Shown here: one piece after another, positions 12,201-15,200 of the stretch | How the letters are laid out: each line of letters starts with the position of its first letter | Position numbering within the stretch: the first letter of the stretch is position 1 | NCBI GenBank assembly: GCA_003506895.1 | Contig: DNXO01000084.1 | Location: 1-20,799, forward strand | Origin: Acetobacteraceae bacterium | GTDB lineage: Bacteria; Pseudomonadota; Alphaproteobacteria; Acetobacterales; Acetobacteraceae | Reading direction: 5' to 3' | Length of the DNA: 20,799 nucleotides | Notes under the pieces: model-generated | Seen by the model: only the letters and a program-made list of their open reading frames with translations | Told to the model about the DNA's origin: nothing | The model's database searches: none | Made by a program: the position numbers and the translations under genes

Positions 12201-15200
12201 GGCGTTGATCTTTGCCCAGGTGGCGAACAGCGCATTGCCCGCGACCATCACCGGCGTAGGCAGCGTGACGCAGCAGGGCAGCGGCACGCTGACCTTGTCC
12301 GGCAACAACAGCTACAGCGGCCTGACCACGATTTCCTCCGGCACGTTGCTGTTGGAAGGCGATACGTCGCAGCTCACCGGGAATATCGCCGACGACGGCG
12401 CACTGATCTTCGGACAGAGCAGCGACAGCCAGTACGGAGGGACCATTTCTGGAGCGGGTGGCGTTACGCAGGATGGCAGCGGAACGCTCACGCTTTCGGG
12501 CAACAATACCTACCTTGGCGCTACCACGATCACCCTCGGCACACTGAGGTTCACGGGCGACACGTCGCACCTCGGTGCGATCGTCGACAATGGCGCGCTG
12601 ACCCTTGGGCAGGCTGCCGACGATGTCCTGTCCGGTGCGATTTCCGGCAGCGGCAGCGTGATAGACTCCGGCAACGGCACGCTGACGCTGAACGCGGTGG
12701 AGACCTACACCGGGGCCACCACGATCGATTCCGGCACGCTGCTGCTGGGGGCTGGCGCCAGCCTGAATGGCTCAGGCCAGGTGGTTCTGAACGGCGGCAC
12801 GCTTGATCTCGGCGGTCAGAACGAAACGATCGGCGATCTCAGCGGTACCGCCGGCGGTGTCGTGCTGGGCGTCGGCACGCTGACCTTGGATACCAGCAAC
12901 GCCGGAACGCTGGCCGCCGTCATATCCGGGTCGGGTGCCCTGCACATACAGGGCTCCGGCACGCTGACGCTGGCCGCCGCCGATACCTATACCGGTGGCA
13001 CGGAGATCGATTCCGGCACGCTGCGGCTGGGCGCCGGTGTCGATTTGGCCGGCCCGCTTGTCCTGAACGGCGGAACATTCGACCTGGGCAACCAGGACCA
13101 GACGCTCGATGGTGTCAGCGGCACCGGCGGCGTCATCGCGCTTGGAACCGCCACGCTGACGCTATCGGCCGGCGGCACGCTTGATCTCGCCGCCGTCGTC
13201 TCCGGCACGGGCGGGTTGATCAAGCAAGGCAGCGGCACCGTTACCCTCGGCGGCGTCAACACCTATGCCGGCGATACGGTGATCGATGCCGGCTTGCTCG
13301 TATTGGCGGCGGACACCACGGGACTTGGCGGCGGCATCCTGAACGACGGCAGCGTGGTGTTCGACCAGGCCGGCGCTGACAGCGCGTTCGCCGGCACGAT
13401 ATCCGGCACCGGGGGCCTGACACAGATCGGCGGCAACACCGTGACCCTGTCTGGTTCGGATATCGCCACCGGTGGCATCACCATAGCGTCCGGTGCGTTG
13501 CGGTTGACCGGAAACGCTCTTCAATCCGGCGGCGCGTTCGTTGACAATGCCAGCCTGCTGTTGGCACCGGCCAACGACACGTCATTTGGTGGAACCATCA
13601 CGGGCATCGGCGGAGTCGTCGAAACCGGGCCGGCGAGCCTGACCCTGACGGTCAGCGAGACGTATACCGGCGGGACGTCGATCGAAGGCGGCTCGCTGGT
13701 CCTTGGGGCCGGCGTCAGCCTAGCCGCCACCGGTGCGGTCACGGTCGATAGCGGGACGTTCGCTCTTGGCGGTCAGAACCAGACGATCGGCGAATTGTCC
13801 GGTTCCAACGGCACGATCGATTTGGGGTCCGGAACGCTGACGTTCGGCGCCGGCGGTGCAACGGATTTTGCCGGCGGCATCGTCGGCTCCGGCGGCCTGG
13901 TGTTCACCGGGGGCGGCCAGATCCAGTTCGACGGGTCGCTTGGTCTAAGTGGGCCGATCACCATCGGTGCCGGTTCGATGGTGTTCACGGGCGACACGTC
14001 CGGGATGGGTGGTGCCATCATCGACAATGGCGCTCTGACGTTCGCACAGGCCGGCGATGGTTTGTTCGCGGGCCCGATCTCGGGCACCGGCAACGTTGTC
14101 CAGGCCGGTGCCGGAACCCTGACTCTGTCCGGGGCCGAGTCCTTCACCGGTGGCATCACGGCAAGTGCCGGCGGCACGCTGAAGCTCTCGGGCGACACGT
14201 CCCAGTTGGGCGGCGGCATCGATGACAGGTCGTCGGTGATTTTCGAGCAGGGTATCGACAGTTCATTCGCCGGTGTGATTTCCGGCACCGGCAACGTGAT
14301 ACAAAATGGCAGCGGGACACTCACCCTGTCCGGCGCCAGCACCTATTCCGGTAGCACATCGATCCTGAACGGCGCGCTGGTGTTGACCGCGGACGCGATC
14401 AACAGCAGCCAAAGCAGCAGCATCATCGACGACAGTCATCTGATAGTCGATCCGGGCAGCAGCACGGTCTATCTCCCTTCGATATCCGGCACCGGCGATG
14501 TAACGATCGACGCGACTGGTGGTGGGTCGGTGTATCTGCTCGGCGGCACGGAAATTTATAGCCTCGCAACAACAATCGATAGCGGTACGCTTGGATTTTT
14601 TTCCAACATCACGGTTACCGGACCGATCAGTTTCGGCGGCAGCGCCCCGGCGGTGCTGGAGATGTTCGGCAATAACCTGCCGACCGGCACGCTCGGTGGG
14701 TTCACGCCATACGACATAGTCAATCTCGCGGGATACGCGCTGGTGCCGGGTTCGGTGGCGGTCGGTGCCGGGGACGTGCTGACCCTGCAAGTCACGGGTG
14801 GCACCACGGTCGCGCTGCAACTGCAAAACGTCGCTGTCGGCACGGTGTTCAACGTCGCCCCGGGTGTGGAGTTCGGCAGCAACATCGCGCTCGCCGCGAC
14901 GTCGTTCGATGTCGCCACGCAGGCACAGCTTGCCTTCGCGCTACAGGCCGTCGGCATCGGAGGGGTCGATTCGCTGGCCGGGACCAGCTACGTCATCAAC
15001 ATCGATGCGAACCTGACCGGCACGAACGCGCTGACGGCGGACCTGCCGACGATCAGCCTGGCTTCGGGCGACACGCTCACCATTCAAGGCGGCGGCCACA
15101 CGATCGACGCCAATCTCGCGGCGCGGGGCTTGCTCGCCCTGTCCGGCACGGTGGACATCTCGAACCTGACTATCGCGAATGCCCTGGCAACGGGTGGTTC

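Larger units (their letters stand above)
6691..14640 (+). repeat. Array of about 34 autotransporter-associated beta-strand repeats (PATR), in two alternating unit types
   Basis: Type alpha is about 66 residues: ISGTGGVTQQGSATLTLSG, then NTYxGxTTIxSGTLxLTGDTSxL, then IVDNAALVFAQ. Type beta is about 94 residues: it shares the first half (AETYTGGTTIDSGTLxLG) but continues with a GGTFDLGGQNETIGDLSGTG arm and a second GTLTLGTA strand. I count about 23 alpha and 11 beta units. Beta units can be located by their GGTF motif near 7741, 8019, 8701, 9379, 9859, 10501, 11176, 11911, 12787, 13063 and 13741. Each strand set is expected to add one or more turns to a right-handed beta-helix (family knowledge). 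Codon use differs between units, so the expansion is not recent. Confidence 0.85.
5431..14904 (+). repeat. Module 4 of the giant protein (residues 1715-4872), with massively expanded PATR section
   Basis: It starts like the others (FTVSTASDLSQVISFIDAGG, DLNAINLAAGSSLTIVG, NLTIRNAVARGGSGGSG, GSGIVPGAAGGG near 6037, LGAGGGIFVQQGGS near 6445). At the place where modules 1-3 and 5 carry a single PATR it carries about 34 of them (about 6691-14640). The module then closes with a recognisable cap (LGGFTPYDIVNLAGY, about 14695-14730), which corresponds to the DTIDL-like caps of the other modules. This is the reason for treating it as one expanded module. Confidence 0.75.

Noticed and set aside
6691..14640. 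CRISPR array or DNA-level tandem repeat
   Set aside because: The periodicity is in the protein; DNA units vary at codon third positions and there is no alternation of identical repeats with unique spacers.
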